From contig NZ_JADQAI010000003.1 of assembly GCF_022129235.1 (NCBI RefSeq), forward strand, positions 124,001-188,000: a DNA stretch of 64,000 bases, given 5' to 3'. Both the position numbers and the translations under genes were made by a program. The stretch's first letter is position 1; each line of letters begins with the position of its first letter. Source of the DNA: Psychrobacter sp. Ps6 (GTDB lineage Bacteria; Pseudomonadota; Gammaproteobacteria; Pseudomonadales; Moraxellaceae). This document shows positions 26,680-35,598 of the stretch, one piece after another. The notes under the pieces were generated by a model. The model saw nothing but the letters and a program-made list of their open reading frames with translations. It was not told the DNA's origin and ran no database searches.

Positions 26680-26791
26680 ACGGCTCTCTTTGCATATCTT
26701 AATGACACGATCATTGCGATAGTGTCATGTTTTAAAACGTTTATTTAACACTCATCAAATAAACGTATATATAAGTACCCAATCTTATGAA

Positions 26792-28147
26792 TTAGATAAA
26801 TACTAGGGTCAATAACCAAATAAATACTATGCTAGTCACACCTTGGATACCAGTGGCCATGGAATGGGCTTTGTACGCTTGTGCGACGCTCATGCGACTG
26901 AACTGACTCACAATCCAAAAGAAGCTGTCATTGGCATGTGAGATAGTCATAGCACCGGCACCAATTGCCATCACGCAAAACACGCGTCCAAGTTCACTGT
27001 CTAGGCCAATCTGGCTCAATAGTGGGGCAACCATAGCAGAAGTCGTAACCAATGCGACCGTGGTTGAGCCTTGTGCTGTTTTTAGTGCAGCAGAGACGAT
27101 AAATGGCATGAAGATACCTAAACCCAAAGCCGATAGCGTTGAGCCTAGGTAGTCACCAATGGGTGTCACTTTTAGCATGGCACCAAACGCGCCACCAGCA
27201 CCAGTGATCAATAGGATAGGGGCTGCTACTACCAAACCTTGCGAGATGCTATCGCTGATTTCTTGCGTTTTTTGGCTTGATTTAATCAAGAAAAAGGATA
27301 AGAACAAACCGATAAGTAGCGCAGTAAGCGGGTTACCAATGAATATTAAAATCTCTGCTAGCGTACCACTACCGAACGGCGCACTTGGGAAATTAGCAAC
27401 CGAAGATAAGCAGATTAGAATGATAGGAACAATGATAGGTAAAAACGCCATTGTCGCTGAAGGCAGGTGACTATAATCGTCACGAGTCTTCATTCCTTCA
27501 GGCATGGCTGCTGGAGCATCTACAGCATTGATATTGGCAGGAGTCGCGTTAAGAAAGCGATTAGACCACCACCAGCCAGCCAGTACAGCAACTGCTGTCA
27601 CAACCACACCGACCATGATGACCAAACCTAGGTTGGATTCTAGACCTAAGTTACCTGCCGCCGCGATTGGGCCTGGCGTAGGCGGGACAAAGGTATGGGT
27701 AGCGTATAGACCAGTTGCCAAGGCAATACTCATCGCGACACTTGATACATGTAAGCGCTCAGCCAAAGACTCTTTCAGAGAGTTCAAGATAATATAGCCA
27801 GAGTCACAAAATACAGGTATCGAAACGACTGCACCGACGATAGACATGGTTAAAGTAGGGAAGCGTGGCCCCAATACCTTGATGACTGACTCTGCCATCA
27901 CGATAGCGGCACCCGTTTTTTCAAGGATTAAGCCGATAATCGTACCAAATACAATCACAAGACCGATATAGCCTAAGATACCACCGAAACCATCAGAGAT
28001 CGTTTTTGCTACCGTATTAAGTGGTACTTGATAAAATAGCGCGACTAAAAAAGCGGACAAAATTAACACTAAAAAAGGATGCCACTTTAACTTTGCGGTA
28101 GCGAAAATAATAAAAAGAATGGTCAGCACAAGCCAAAATACAATCAT
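26792..28147 (-). CDS. GntP family sugar-acid:H+ symporter
   Basis: An integral inner-membrane protein of about 451 residues with roughly a dozen hydrophobic segments. GntP-type motifs are AVVSIPVFCDSGYIIL, the loop HTFVPPTPGPIAAAGNLG, and SHANDSFFWIVSQFS near the C-terminus. The frame opens with GTG at 28150, immediately followed by ATG at 28147, which I take as the start. Family members carry gluconate, idonate or glycerate. The downstream glycerate kinase favours glycerate here, but that is inference. Confidence 0.88.
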   Translation of the reverse strand: MIVFWLVLTILFIIFATAKLKWHPFLVLILSAFLVALFYQVPLNTVAKTISDGFGGILGYIGLVIVFGTIIGLILEKTGAAIVMAESVIKVLGPRFPTLTMSIVGAVVSIPVFCDSGYIILNSLKESLAERLHVSSVAMSIALATGLYATHTFVPPTPGPIAAAGNLGLESNLGLVIMVGVVVTAVAVLAGWWWSNRFLNATPANINAVDAPAAMPEGMKTRDDYSHLPSATMAFLPIIVPIILICLSSVANFPSAPFGSGTLAEILIFIGNPLTALLIGLFLSFFLIKSSQKTQEISDSISQGLVVAAPILLITGAGGAFGAMLKVTPIGDYLGSTLSALGLGIFMPFIVSAALKTAQGSTTVALVTTSAMVAPLLSQIGLDSELGRVFCVMAIGAGAMTISHANDSFFWIVSQFSRMSVAQAYKAHSMATGIQGVTSIVFIWLLTLVFI

Positions 28148-28150
28148 CAC

Positions 28151-28482
28151 TGTCTCAATATGGTTTATATCTTAATGAGTTATTCACGCAAACAGGCATG
28201 AATAACGATACGAAATTTTGAAGGGGCATATTCTATAGCAAATAGGCATCACTAGGAAATACATTTGTCAAAGAGATGCTGTTTGTTATGGCGATATGAG
28301 TATTTTTTGATGAGAGTGGGGGCATTATTTTGCCTGTAGAGTTATCGCTTTTTCAATTTTCAGACTGCCTGTAACTAAGATCTCTCACTAAAAAACAGAC
28401 TGACCACTATAGATGGCCAGTCTGTTTATAAGATATCACTTATTTTATTTGTTCAAGATGAGTTTTTTATATAAATTCCAAC
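28151..28482. other. Intergenic region upstream of the GntP-type gene
   Basis: About 330 bases without a gene. A minus-strand extended -10-like TGCTATAGA is at 28232-28240, suitable for the permease gene. The terminator of the 79-residue gene lies at 28388-28427. Confidence 0.5.
28388..28427 (-). terminator. Terminator of the 79-residue gene
   Basis: AAACAGACTG (28393-28402) pairs with CAGTCTGTTT (28418-28427), with an inner CCA/TGG, followed on the minus strand by six Ts. Confidence 0.85.
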
Positions 28483-28722
28483 CTAAGCAATCTTATCGAA
28501 GAACGCTTTATTGTCAGTAGCTATCATAGAGTCGAAGCTTACGTAAATACCTTTATCATCTAGCGTTGCATACCAGTGGTCATCATCGCCGCTGGTCAGT
28601 ATCTGAAAGTATTTATCATTAACGATTCTACCTACCGTGTAAATCTGACCCTTCGAATAAAAGGTATTGCCTTGAATGCACATTAACTTATCATCGGTAT
28701 GTATCTCATTGTCGTTTATCAT
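28483..28722 (-). CDS. Small hypothetical protein (79 residues)
   Basis: I do not recognise the family with confidence. The ATG at 28722 has AAGGCC upstream, and the gene has its own terminator, which supports it being real. The product is soluble and acidic, with a core KLMCIQGNTFYSKGQIYTVG then KYFQIL and HWYATLDDKGIYVSFD, suggesting a small SH3-like beta barrel of the kind seen in phage- or plasmid-borne orphan proteins. No signal peptide. Confidence 0.6.
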   Translation of the reverse strand: MINDNEIHTDDKLMCIQGNTFYSKGQIYTVGRIVNDKYFQILTSGDDDHWYATLDDKGIYVSFDSMIATDNKAFFDKIA

Positions 28723-29032
28723 ATGATGGCCTTTTATAAATAATATGGAGCAGTATCTGAATGCTGTTTGCGGCTAAAATTATATTCGTAATACATAGAC
28801 AGTATCTTATTGTTTGGTATGATGTTTTTGAGTTAGTTGTTGCAGATGGTTACTGGTATATATCATGATCATAACAGGGTCAAAAGTCGAGATAGAATAG
28901 TAATTTTAGCGGCATGAGTGTAGCGAGAGTTGCCGTCTAGTCAATTAGTCAATAGAGAATACATAGATATAAAAAAGCCAGCAACACAAGGTCACTGGCT
29001 TTTTTATAGACTGAGTCTAATTATCTGAAAGA
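28723..29032. other. Intergenic region between the small gene and rplI
   Basis: About 310 bases, AT-rich, without a credible frame. The rplI terminator occupies 28971-29005; the rest must include the promoter of the 79-residue gene. Confidence 0.5.
28971..29005 (-). terminator. Terminator of the rpsF-rpsR-rplI operon
   Basis: An 11-bp stem AAAAAAGCCAG / CTGGCTTTTTT closes a 13-base loop, with the T-run within the minus-strand 3' arm. It lies 28 bases past the rplI stop. Confidence 0.88.
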
Positions 29033-29539
29033 TTACTCTTCAGAATAATCTTCGTCAGCTTCTTCTTCGTCAGCTGAATCTTCGTTGTTACCATCTTCAG
29101 AAAGAATAGTAACTAAGATGCTAGCAGTAACGTCATGGTGTAGCTGAATATCAACATTGTATTCGCCAACTTGACGTAGAGTGCCTTCAGGTAGCTTGAT
29201 TTCAGCACGGTCTACTTCTAGACCTGAGTTAGTCAATGCTTCAGCGATATCGCGAGTACCGATAGAGCCGAATAGCTTACCTTCGTCACCTGATTTAGCA
29301 CGCATGATAACATTAACGTCAGTTAGTGCATCAGCACGCTCTTGAGCAACTGCGATCTCTTTTGCTTCTTCAGCTTCAAGCTCAGCACGACGTGCTTCGA
29401 ACTTTTCAATGTTAGCTTTAGTCGCAGGTAGAGCGCGGCCCTGAGGGATAAGAAAGTTACGACCGTAACCTGGTTTTACATCGACAGTTTCACCGAGTTT
29501 ACCAAGGTTGACGATACGCTGTAACAAAATAATTTGCAT
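29033..29539 (-). CDS. rplI: 50S ribosomal protein L9
   Basis: L9 binds domain V of 23S rRNA near the L1 stalk. The N-terminal domain is canonical ([36 protein letters not shown], read in two parts), followed by the long central helix and the C-terminal domain with [12 protein letters not shown]. The 168 residues exceed the usual ~149 because of a ~20-residue tail composed mainly of Glu, Asp and Ser. It is last in the rpsF-rpsR-rplI operon, 20 bases after rpsR. Confidence 0.97.
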   Translation of the reverse strand: MQIILLQRIVNLGKLGETVDVKPGYGRNFLIPQGRALPATKANIEKFEARRAELEAEEAKEIAVAQERADALTDVNVIMRAKSGDEGKLFGSIGTRDIAEALTNSGLEVDRAEIKLPEGTLRQVGEYNVDIQLHHDVTASILVTILSEDGNNEDSADEEEADEDYSEE

Positions 29540-29559
29540 GAGTCATTCCTAGTTAGCGG

Positions 29560-29790
29560 TTAACCTTGATGGTTATCAGTGTATGGAAGTAGCGATAAAT
29601 AACGAGCTTGCTTGATAGCAGTCGCTAGTTGACGCTGATATTTAGTAGACGTACCGGTAATACGGCTTGGTACGATTTTGCCATTATCACTAATGTACTG
29701 TTTTAGCAATTCAACATCTTTATAGTCGATGTGAGTGATGCCTTCAGCAGTGAAACGGCAGAATTTGCGACGGCGATAGAAACGTGCCAT
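29560..29790 (-). CDS. rpsR: 30S ribosomal protein S18
   Basis: S18 forms a heterodimer with S6 on the 30S platform. The 76-residue protein has the canonical [12 protein letters not shown] start, [19 protein letters not shown] and [20 protein letters not shown]. It lies 16 bases downstream of rpsF. No priB is found between rpsF and rpsR, unlike in enteric bacteria. Confidence 0.97.
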   Translation of the reverse strand: MARFYRRRKFCRFTAEGITHIDYKDVELLKQYISDNGKIVPSRITGTSTKYQRQLATAIKQARYLSLLPYTDNHQG

Positions 29791-29806
29791 GAGTATTCTC
29801 CTTTAA

Positions 29807-30211
29807 TTAGTCTTCACTGTTGTCGTTGTCGTCATTATCGCTTTCACGATTGTCTGGACGACGAGTAGTTGCTTTGCGTGCGCGTTTTTCATCGGCATTC
29901 TTGGCTAACTGCGACTCTTCAGTGACAGCTTCGTCACGGCGCATAACTAGACTACGAATGATCGCGTCGTTATAGCGGAATAATTCTTCAAGTTCAGCCA
30001 AAGTCTCGCCGTCAGTTTCAATGTTGAAAAGAACGTAATGAGCTTTGTGAATCTTGTTGATTGGGTAAGCCAATTGACGACGGCCCCAATCTTCTAGACG
30101 ATGGATAACACCGTTGTTGTCTTGAACTAACTTGATGTAGCGCTCAACCATGCCAACCACTTGGTCGCTTTGGTCTGGGTGTACAAGTAACACCAGTTCG
30201 TAATGTCGCAT
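29807..30211 (-). CDS. rpsF: 30S ribosomal protein S6
   Basis: The first gene of the operon. The family start [14 protein letters not shown] and the motif [20 protein letters not shown] are clear. The protein is 134 residues, with a C-terminal Arg/Lys then Asp/Asn-rich tail beyond the ~95-residue fold, as in E. coli, where glutamates are added after translation. A GGAG site lies 7 bases before the ATG. Upstream are a leader hairpin and an extended -10 promoter overlapping a long inverted repeat. Confidence 0.97.
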   Translation of the reverse strand: MRHYELVLLVHPDQSDQVVGMVERYIKLVQDNNGVIHRLEDWGRRQLAYPINKIHKAHYVLFNIETDGETLAELEELFRYNDAIIRSLVMRRDEAVTEESQLAKNADEKRARKATTRRPDNRESDNDDNDNSED

Positions 30212-30233
30212 TATGACTCCTTACGGATTAGTA

Positions 30234-30256
30234 GCTATTAACCCTATGTTAATAGC
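30234..30256 (-). promoter_or_regulatory. Leader hairpin upstream of rpsF
   Basis: GCTATTAAC (30234-30242) and GTTAATAGC (30248-30256) form a perfect 9-bp stem with a 5-base loop in the rpsF 5' leader, 22 bases before the start codon and just before the ribosome site. rpsF leaders in many bacteria carry an S6:S18-binding structure; whether this is that motif needs covariance comparison. Confidence 0.5.
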
Positions 30257-30328
30257 AAGGAGATTTATAAGGTAAGCCCTAATTCCTAAAAATATAATAA
30301 GAAAAAAGCTTAGTTTATAAAGCGCCGT

Positions 30329-30357
30329 ATTATAACAGCACTCGGTGATTAACACAA
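30329..30357 (-). promoter_or_regulatory. Promoter of the rpsF operon
   Basis: Minus strand: TTGTGT (30357-30352), a 17-base spacer, then TATAAT (30334-30329) preceded by TGT, an extended -10. It gives a leader of about 110 bases. The spacer coincides with one arm of the inverted repeat at 30337-30376. Confidence 0.65.
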
Positions 30358-30376
30358 AGGTTAATCACCGAGTGCT
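30337..30376. repeat. 17-bp perfect inverted repeat over the rpsF promoter
   Basis: 30337-30353 is exactly complementary to 30360-30376, with a 6-base loop. There is no U-tract on either side. The arm nearest rpsF fills the -35/-10 spacer of the predicted promoter. Confidence 0.8.
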
Positions 30377-30419
30377 GCCAATAAGATATAAAAAAAACAT
30401 GAGTAATCTTTGCTAAATG

Positions 30420-30448
30420 AAAAAGCTGCGATTATACGCAGCTTTTTT
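30420..30448 (-). terminator. Terminator of the GYF-RDD gene
   Basis: A 10-bp stem AAAAGCTGCG / CGCAGCTTTT with a 6-base loop lies 34 bases past the stop of the gene at 30482, with short T-runs on both sides. Confidence 0.75.
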
Positions 30449-30481
30449 ATGACTATCATGAATTATATGGTTAAAAAATAT

Positions 30482-31450
30482 TTACTCAGATTTTGATTTC
30501 TTTACCAGTTGACTGCTGTCAGCTTTGACCACTAAGGTTTTGGCAAGCTTGTCATGCCAACCAATGTTTTCAGGGCTTTTAGATGCCATGTAATAATGGA
30601 TAGCAATAATCACAAAACCTAAAAAGCTAGTAAACGAAAACAGTAGATTATAAATAATAAACAACAGTAATGTACGTGTGCCGACAAGCTTAATAAACGA
30701 GGGTAGACGATGTGTGGTCTGATCCACAACCCGAATACCAGTGATTACTTTGCCTAGTGATTGCCCACGCATGGTGATAAATACCAGCTGCAATGCAAAC
30801 AAGCCAAAAACCATGACTTGCGACATCATGAGCGTACTACTAGGAAGGCTTTCCATCAATGTCATTGAGTATTGATAAGCAGCATCCATATCTTGAATGT
30901 TTTGGAATTTGGTATAGTCCACATCCATTTTGGTCAATGCCATTACTAATGGCAATATGGCCAATACATACAGCAGCCCATTAAGCGCAGTCGCCAATAC
31001 TCGCGACATAATCGGGGCAAGTACCACGTTGCCAACGGTTTTATCTTTGTCCGTGGCAGCCTTCTTAATAGTCGGCTTGTTTAATGATACATTGTTGTGC
31101 GGCGTCTGATGACGATTGGTCGTCATATCGGCCTTCACATTTTTAGAACGTTCAGGCTTGCCATATAGTCTATCTAATGATACTGAATTATTATCTTTAG
31201 TATTGCTGGTATCTTCAGGGAAGACGGTCACATTATTGATAATAGAATCATTCGCATCAGGAGTAGTAGCACCAGTCGGTCGATAAACCGTTTGATTATT
31301 GGTCACATTTCCTACGCGCTGCCACTGATCTAAGCCTTCATGCCACATTAAATCATCAAGCAATACTTCGCCTGATGCCAGCATGATATTAAGCTGTTCC
31401 AAATTGTATGGACCAGCTTGTACGTTATTTCGAGCAAGGAAAATCTGCAT
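30482..31450 (-). CDS. Membrane protein with N-terminal GYF-like domain and RDD domain
   Basis: Residues ~1-60 (QIFLARNNVQAGPYNLEQLN, then MWHEGLDQWQRVG) match the GYF_2-type domain, thought to bind proline-rich peptides. A polar linker with Asn/Thr/Lys runs to about 150. The C-terminal ~170 residues form an RDD-like membrane domain with about four hydrophobic segments and the conserved GQSLGKVITGIRVVDQ. I start at the ATG at 31450, where the GYF domain begins; an ATG 12 bases further up is possible. The function of this fusion is not established; RDD proteins have been linked to ion and small-molecule transport. It lies downstream of ppsA on the same strand, separated by a perfect hairpin. 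Confidence 0.75.
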   Translation of the reverse strand: MQIFLARNNVQAGPYNLEQLNIMLASGEVLLDDLMWHEGLDQWQRVGNVTNNQTVYRPTGATTPDANDSIINNVTVFPEDTSNTKDNNSVSLDRLYGKPERSKNVKADMTTNRHQTPHNNVSLNKPTIKKAATDKDKTVGNVVLAPIMSRVLATALNGLLYVLAILPLVMALTKMDVDYTKFQNIQDMDAAYQYSMTLMESLPSSTLMMSQVMVFGLFALQLVFITMRGQSLGKVITGIRVVDQTTHRLPSFIKLVGTRTLLLFIIYNLLFSFTSFLGFVIIAIHYYMASKSPENIGWHDKLAKTLVVKADSSQLVKKSKSE

Positions 31451-31487
31451 AATTGCCTGCATAGTTAGTCATGTCTTAAGACATTAT

Positions 31488-31524
31488 ATTAGGGTCTATT
31501 TGAAAAAATCAAATAGACCCTAAT
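31488..31524. repeat. 16-bp perfect hairpin between ppsA and the GYF-RDD gene
   Basis: ATTAGGGTCTATTTGA (31488-31503) is exactly complementary to 31509-31524, around a 5-base loop. It lies 53 bases past the ppsA stop. No T-run follows on the minus strand, so it may end or stabilise the ppsA transcript by other means. Confidence 0.75.
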
Positions 31525-31576
31525 AGTGGTATCTTTAATGACTGTGTGAGTTACCGTTGCGACTGAACGTAACGGT

Positions 31577-33958
31577 CTACTTTTCTTCACCAGCTAGGAA
31601 GAACCAAGTATCTAGCACAGAATCAGGGTTCAATGATACCGAGCTGATACCTTGCTCCATTAGCCAGAACGCTAGATCTGGATGGTCTGATGGGCCCTGA
31701 CCACAGATGCCGACATATTTGTTTTGCTTACGGCAAGCATCGATAGCCATAGTGAGCAATTTCTTAACAGCAGGGTCACGCTCATCAAATAGATGTGAGA
31801 CGATACCTGAGTCACGATCAAGACCAAGCGTTAACTGAGTCAAATCGTTAGAGCCGATTGAGAAGCCATCGAAGTACTCTAGGAACTCTTCTGCTAATAG
31901 CGCGTTGGTTGGTAGCTCACACATCATGATGATGCGTAGACCATTTTCACCGCGTTTTAGACCGTTTTTCTCAAGTAATTCGATCACTTGTGCCGCTTCG
32001 CCAGTGGTACGGACGAATGGAATCATAATCTCAACGTTAGTCAAGCCCATCTCATCACGAACACGTTTTAGCGCTTTACACTCAAGCTCAAAACAGTCAC
32101 GGAAGTTATCAGACACATAACGGCTGGCACCGCGGAAACCAAGCATTGGATTCTCTTCTGATGGCTCGTACAGCTTACCACCAAGCAAGTTAGCGTATTC
32201 GTTTGATTTGAAATCTGACATACGAACGATAACTGGCTGATCCATAAATGCAACGGCTAGGGTTGAGATACCTTCAACCAATTTATCAACATAAAAGTCA
32301 ACAGGTGAGGCATAGCCTGCGATACGCTCTTGAATGGCTTGTGAGATCTCACGTGGCAAGCTGTTCATGTTTAGCAGCGCTTTTGGATGCACACCAATCA
32401 TGCGGTTGATAATGAACTCTAAACGCGCAAGACCAATACCTTCGTTTGGCATTTGAGTGAATGAGAAGGCGCGATCTGGGTTACCAACGTTCATCATGAC
32501 TTTAAATGCAAGCTCTGGCATAGACTCAACCGAGTTGGTCTGCACTTCAAAATCAATCTGGCTTTCATAAATAAAACCAGTGTCGCCTTCAGCACAAGAT
32601 GCAGTCACTTCTTGACCGTCAACCAATAGCTCAGTGGCGTTACCACAACCAACGATGGCTGGCACACCTAGCTCACGCGCGATAATCGCTGCGTGACACG
32701 TACGACCACCGCGGTTGGTAATGATGGCAGAAGCGCGCTTCATGACTGGTTCCCAATCTGGATCAGTCATGTCTGATACTAATACGTCGCCTTCTTCTAC
32801 TTTGTCCATCTCGTTTAGGTGAGTAACGATACGTACTTTACCTGAACCGATACGCTGACCGATTGAACGACCTTCACACAATACTTTTGCGCCAGTCGTG
32901 TCGATGACATAACGTTCCATGACATTGCTGTCTTGGCGACTCTTAACGGTTTCAGGACGTGCCTGAACGATAAAGATTTCACCGCTGTCACCGTCTTTTG
33001 CCCATTCGATATCCATCGCGTGGCCATAATGCTGCTCGATCGTGACCGCTTGCTTGGCAAGAGAGGTCAGCTCTTCAGTAGATAAAGAGAATTGCATGCG
33101 ATCTTGTTTTTCAACATCGACTGTTTTCACTGATTTTGCGGTGCTGCCTTCATCACCATAAACCATTTTCTTGTGCTTGCTGCCTAGGTTACGACGGATA
33201 ACAGAAGGCTTACCATCGGCTAGCAGACGTTTTGAGATGTAGAATTCATCTGGGTTAACCGCGCCCTGTACAACCATTTCGCCTAGGCCATAGCTTGACG
33301 TGATGAACACAACTTGATCAAAACCGCTTTCGGTATCTAGCGTGAACATAACACCAGCCGCACCAGTCTCTGAACGTACCATACGCTGTACGGCAGCAGA
33401 CAGTGCAACGCCTTCGTGCTCAAAACCTTTGTGTACACGGTAAGAGATTGCACGGTCGTTATATAAAGAAGCAAACACTTCTTTAATAGCAATTAGGACG
33501 TTATCAATACCGCGAATGTTCAAGAAGGTTTCTTGTTGACCAGCAAATGACGCATCTGGCAAATCTTCAGCAGTCGCAGAAGAACGTACAGCAACAGCGA
33601 TATCTTCGCCGCCACTCATGGTTTCAAATGATTCACGTACTTCTTGCTCAAGATCTTTTGGCAGTTCTTGCTCGATGATCCAAGTACGAATCTTTTTACC
33701 AGTCGCCGCAAGCTTATTAACATCATTGACGTCCAATGTGTTTAGCTCACTGTTGATTTTTTCTAGTAAACCTGTTTCTGTCAAAAAGCGATTGAATGCA
33801 TTTGAAGTGGTGGCAAAGCCGCCTGGAACACTAACGCCTAAATCAGAAAGATGGCTGATCATCTCGCCAAGTGAGGCATTCTTGCCACCAACCATTTCGA
33901 TGTCGTCTTTTCCTAGCTGATCAAGATTGATTACAAGTGCTGTAGATTGCGCTGCCAT
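31577..33958 (-). CDS. ppsA: Phosphoenolpyruvate synthase
   Basis: It converts pyruvate, ATP and water to phosphoenolpyruvate, AMP and phosphate in gluconeogenesis. The 793-residue protein has the N-terminal ATP-grasp-like PPDK domain ([34 protein letters not shown]), the phosphohistidine swivel domain with [20 protein letters not shown] in which the catalytic His is residue 422, and the C-terminal TIM barrel ending with [12 protein letters not shown]. It is divergent from ppsR, which encodes its regulatory kinase/pyrophosphorylase, 585 bases away. Confidence 0.97.
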   Translation of the reverse strand: MAAQSTALVINLDQLGKDDIEMVGGKNASLGEMISHLSDLGVSVPGGFATTSNAFNRFLTETGLLEKINSELNTLDVNDVNKLAATGKKIRTWIIEQELPKDLEQEVRESFETMSGGEDIAVAVRSSATAEDLPDASFAGQQETFLNIRGIDNVLIAIKEVFASLYNDRAISYRVHKGFEHEGVALSAAVQRMVRSETGAAGVMFTLDTESGFDQVVFITSSYGLGEMVVQGAVNPDEFYISKRLLADGKPSVIRRNLGSKHKKMVYGDEGSTAKSVKTVDVEKQDRMQFSLSTEELTSLAKQAVTIEQHYGHAMDIEWAKDGDSGEIFIVQARPETVKSRQDSNVMERYVIDTTGAKVLCEGRSIGQRIGSGKVRIVTHLNEMDKVEEGDVLVSDMTDPDWEPVMKRASAIITNRGGRTCHAAIIARELGVPAIVGCGNATELLVDGQEVTASCAEGDTGFIYESQIDFEVQTNSVESMPELAFKVMMNVGNPDRAFSFTQMPNEGIGLARLEFIINRMIGVHPKALLNMNSLPREISQAIQERIAGYASPVDFYVDKLVEGISTLAVAFMDQPVIVRMSDFKSNEYANLLGGKLYEPSEENPMLGFRGASRYVSDNFRDCFELECKALKRVRDEMGLTNVEIMIPFVRTTGEAAQVIELLEKNGLKRGENGLRIIMMCELPTNALLAEEFLEYFDGFSIGSNDLTQLTLGLDRDSGIVSHLFDERDPAVKKLLTMAIDACRKQNKYVGICGQGPSDHPDLAFWLMEQGISSVSLNPDSVLDTWFFLAGEEK

Positions 33959-34543
33959 GATAACTCCAGAAAATAAGGTTATTTAGTAAAGATTATAACG
34001 GTGAATTATACCGCCATATTAGGAGGAATTCGAGGGGTTTTACCAAAAAACTTGTTAAAAATACACAAATTGTAGGAATTGCCATATAAATTAAGGCAAG
34101 TTTCTAAAGATATTACCTTTAGCAAGATGAAAAAATATCTATAGTAGGGGTGATGACATGTATTGATAACTGCTGACGAGTCTAAAAATAGACATGTTTA
34201 AAGCGGATTTATTTGAATTATTCGCGAAATTTCTGCCTTTATATACGACATGTGATATCAATAGCAGATAACTGACCACAAATTAGGGGTGATGTGTGAA
34301 CTTAAAACAGCATAAGTCTCTAAGTGTACACCTGTAACATTGATTTCTATTAGGATGCTAATATGCGTATAATGTAGCGGATAGATAAGTAATGCATATG
34401 GCTATATAAACGTGCAATAGCAGCGCTGCCATCGTTCTGCATTTAAAAGAGATAAGGCAGCCAAAGTTAGATAAATGCTATTAGATCAATACTAAAAATA
34501 AAATGAATATCATTATTGAGTTTTCAACCGAGGTGTCAACGTT
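33959..34543. other. Divergent regulatory region between ppsA and ppsR
   Basis: 585 AT-rich bases with no gene. Two minus-strand TATAAT boxes (33992-33997 and 34005-34010) precede ppsA. GACATGT occurs three times (ending 34161, 34197 and 34253), each holding the ACATGT palindrome. AGGGGTGATG occurs twice (near 34146 and 34284). These are candidate regulator sites. Confidence 0.5.
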
Positions 34544-35440
34544 ATGTACTCAAGCAATCCATCTGAACAAGTCAAGTCCACTATCCAAAATCGTCATGCG
34601 TTAAACTTGGACAGCTCACAAGCCATCAGAACGGCGTTTTTTATCTCAGATGGCACCGCGATTACGGCTGAGACTCTCGGACGCGCTATTTTAAGTCAGT
34701 TTGCCTCGGTCCCTTTTGAGACAAGAGTGTTGCCATACGTCGATAGCCTAGAGCGTGCTGATGATGCCGTAGAGCAGATCAACATGGCATATCAACGTGA
34801 TGGGTCGTTGCCGTTAGTATTTGATACGATCGTCAATCCAGAGATTCGTGAAAAAATCAATTCAGCACACAGCTGTAATTTGGATATGTACGAAGGGTTG
34901 ATTGGCCGTGTTGCAGAAGAGACTGGCGTAGAGCCAGATGGTCATTCAGGTCATGCGCATGATGATGTTGATTCTGAGACATACAAAGAGCGTATTGATG
35001 CAGTCCATTTCGCCTTAGACAATGACGATGGGGCGCGTACTCGTCACTATAATGCAGCAGATATTATTTTGGTGGGTGTGTCACGCTCTGGTAAGACACC
35101 GACTTCTCTATACTTAGCATTACAATTCGGTATTCGAGCCGCTAACTATCCTTTGACCGAAGATGATCTATACGACAATCAACTACCAAAAGCGCTGCGT
35201 GAGCATAAAGACAAATTGTTTGGTTTACTCATTGATACCGATCGCTTGGTAAAAATCCGTCAAGAGCGCCGTGCAGGCAGTCGTTACTCAAGTTATCAGC
35301 AGTGCCAACAAGAACAGCGTGCGATACAGGGAATTTATATCACGCATGGTATCCCAAGCTTAGATGTATCAGAGATGTCTGTTGAAGAGATTGCGACGCG
35401 TATCTTGCAGATGACAGGTCTTAAGCGCCGCATTGGGTAA
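34544..35440 (+). CDS. ppsR: PEP synthase regulatory protein (bifunctional kinase/pyrophosphorylase)
   Basis: PpsR (DUF299 family) switches PEP synthase off by ADP-dependent phosphorylation of a Thr next to the catalytic His, and on by phosphate-dependent removal. The 298-residue protein has FFISDGTAITAETLGRAILSQF near the N-terminus and the P-loop GVSRSGKTPTSLYLAL near residue 178, followed by GIRAANYPL. A small His/Asp-rich insertion (DGHSGHAHDD) lies near residue 127, and the N-terminus carries ~25 extra residues. GAGGTG is 8 bases before the ATG. Its location opposite ppsA confirms the assignment. Confidence 0.95.
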   Translation: MYSSNPSEQVKSTIQNRHALNLDSSQAIRTAFFISDGTAITAETLGRAILSQFASVPFETRVLPYVDSLERADDAVEQINMAYQRDGSLPLVFDTIVNPEIREKINSAHSCNLDMYEGLIGRVAEETGVEPDGHSGHAHDDVDSETYKERIDAVHFALDNDDGARTRHYNAADIILVGVSRSGKTPTSLYLALQFGIRAANYPLTEDDLYDNQLPKALREHKDKLFGLLIDTDRLVKIRQERRAGSRYSSYQQCQQEQRAIQGIYITHGIPSLDVSEMSVEEIATRILQMTGLKRRIG

Positions 35441-35598
35441 TGGACTATTAATTTTATAATATGTAATCGTCATCAAGTTTGTAAAAAGTATATTCATGCC
35501 TTATTGTGAGTACGACTTTACTAAATTGCTTGAATATTAAAAATATTAACTAGTGCACATAGATATTAATAGAGCAAACAATATATAAAGAGGACATG

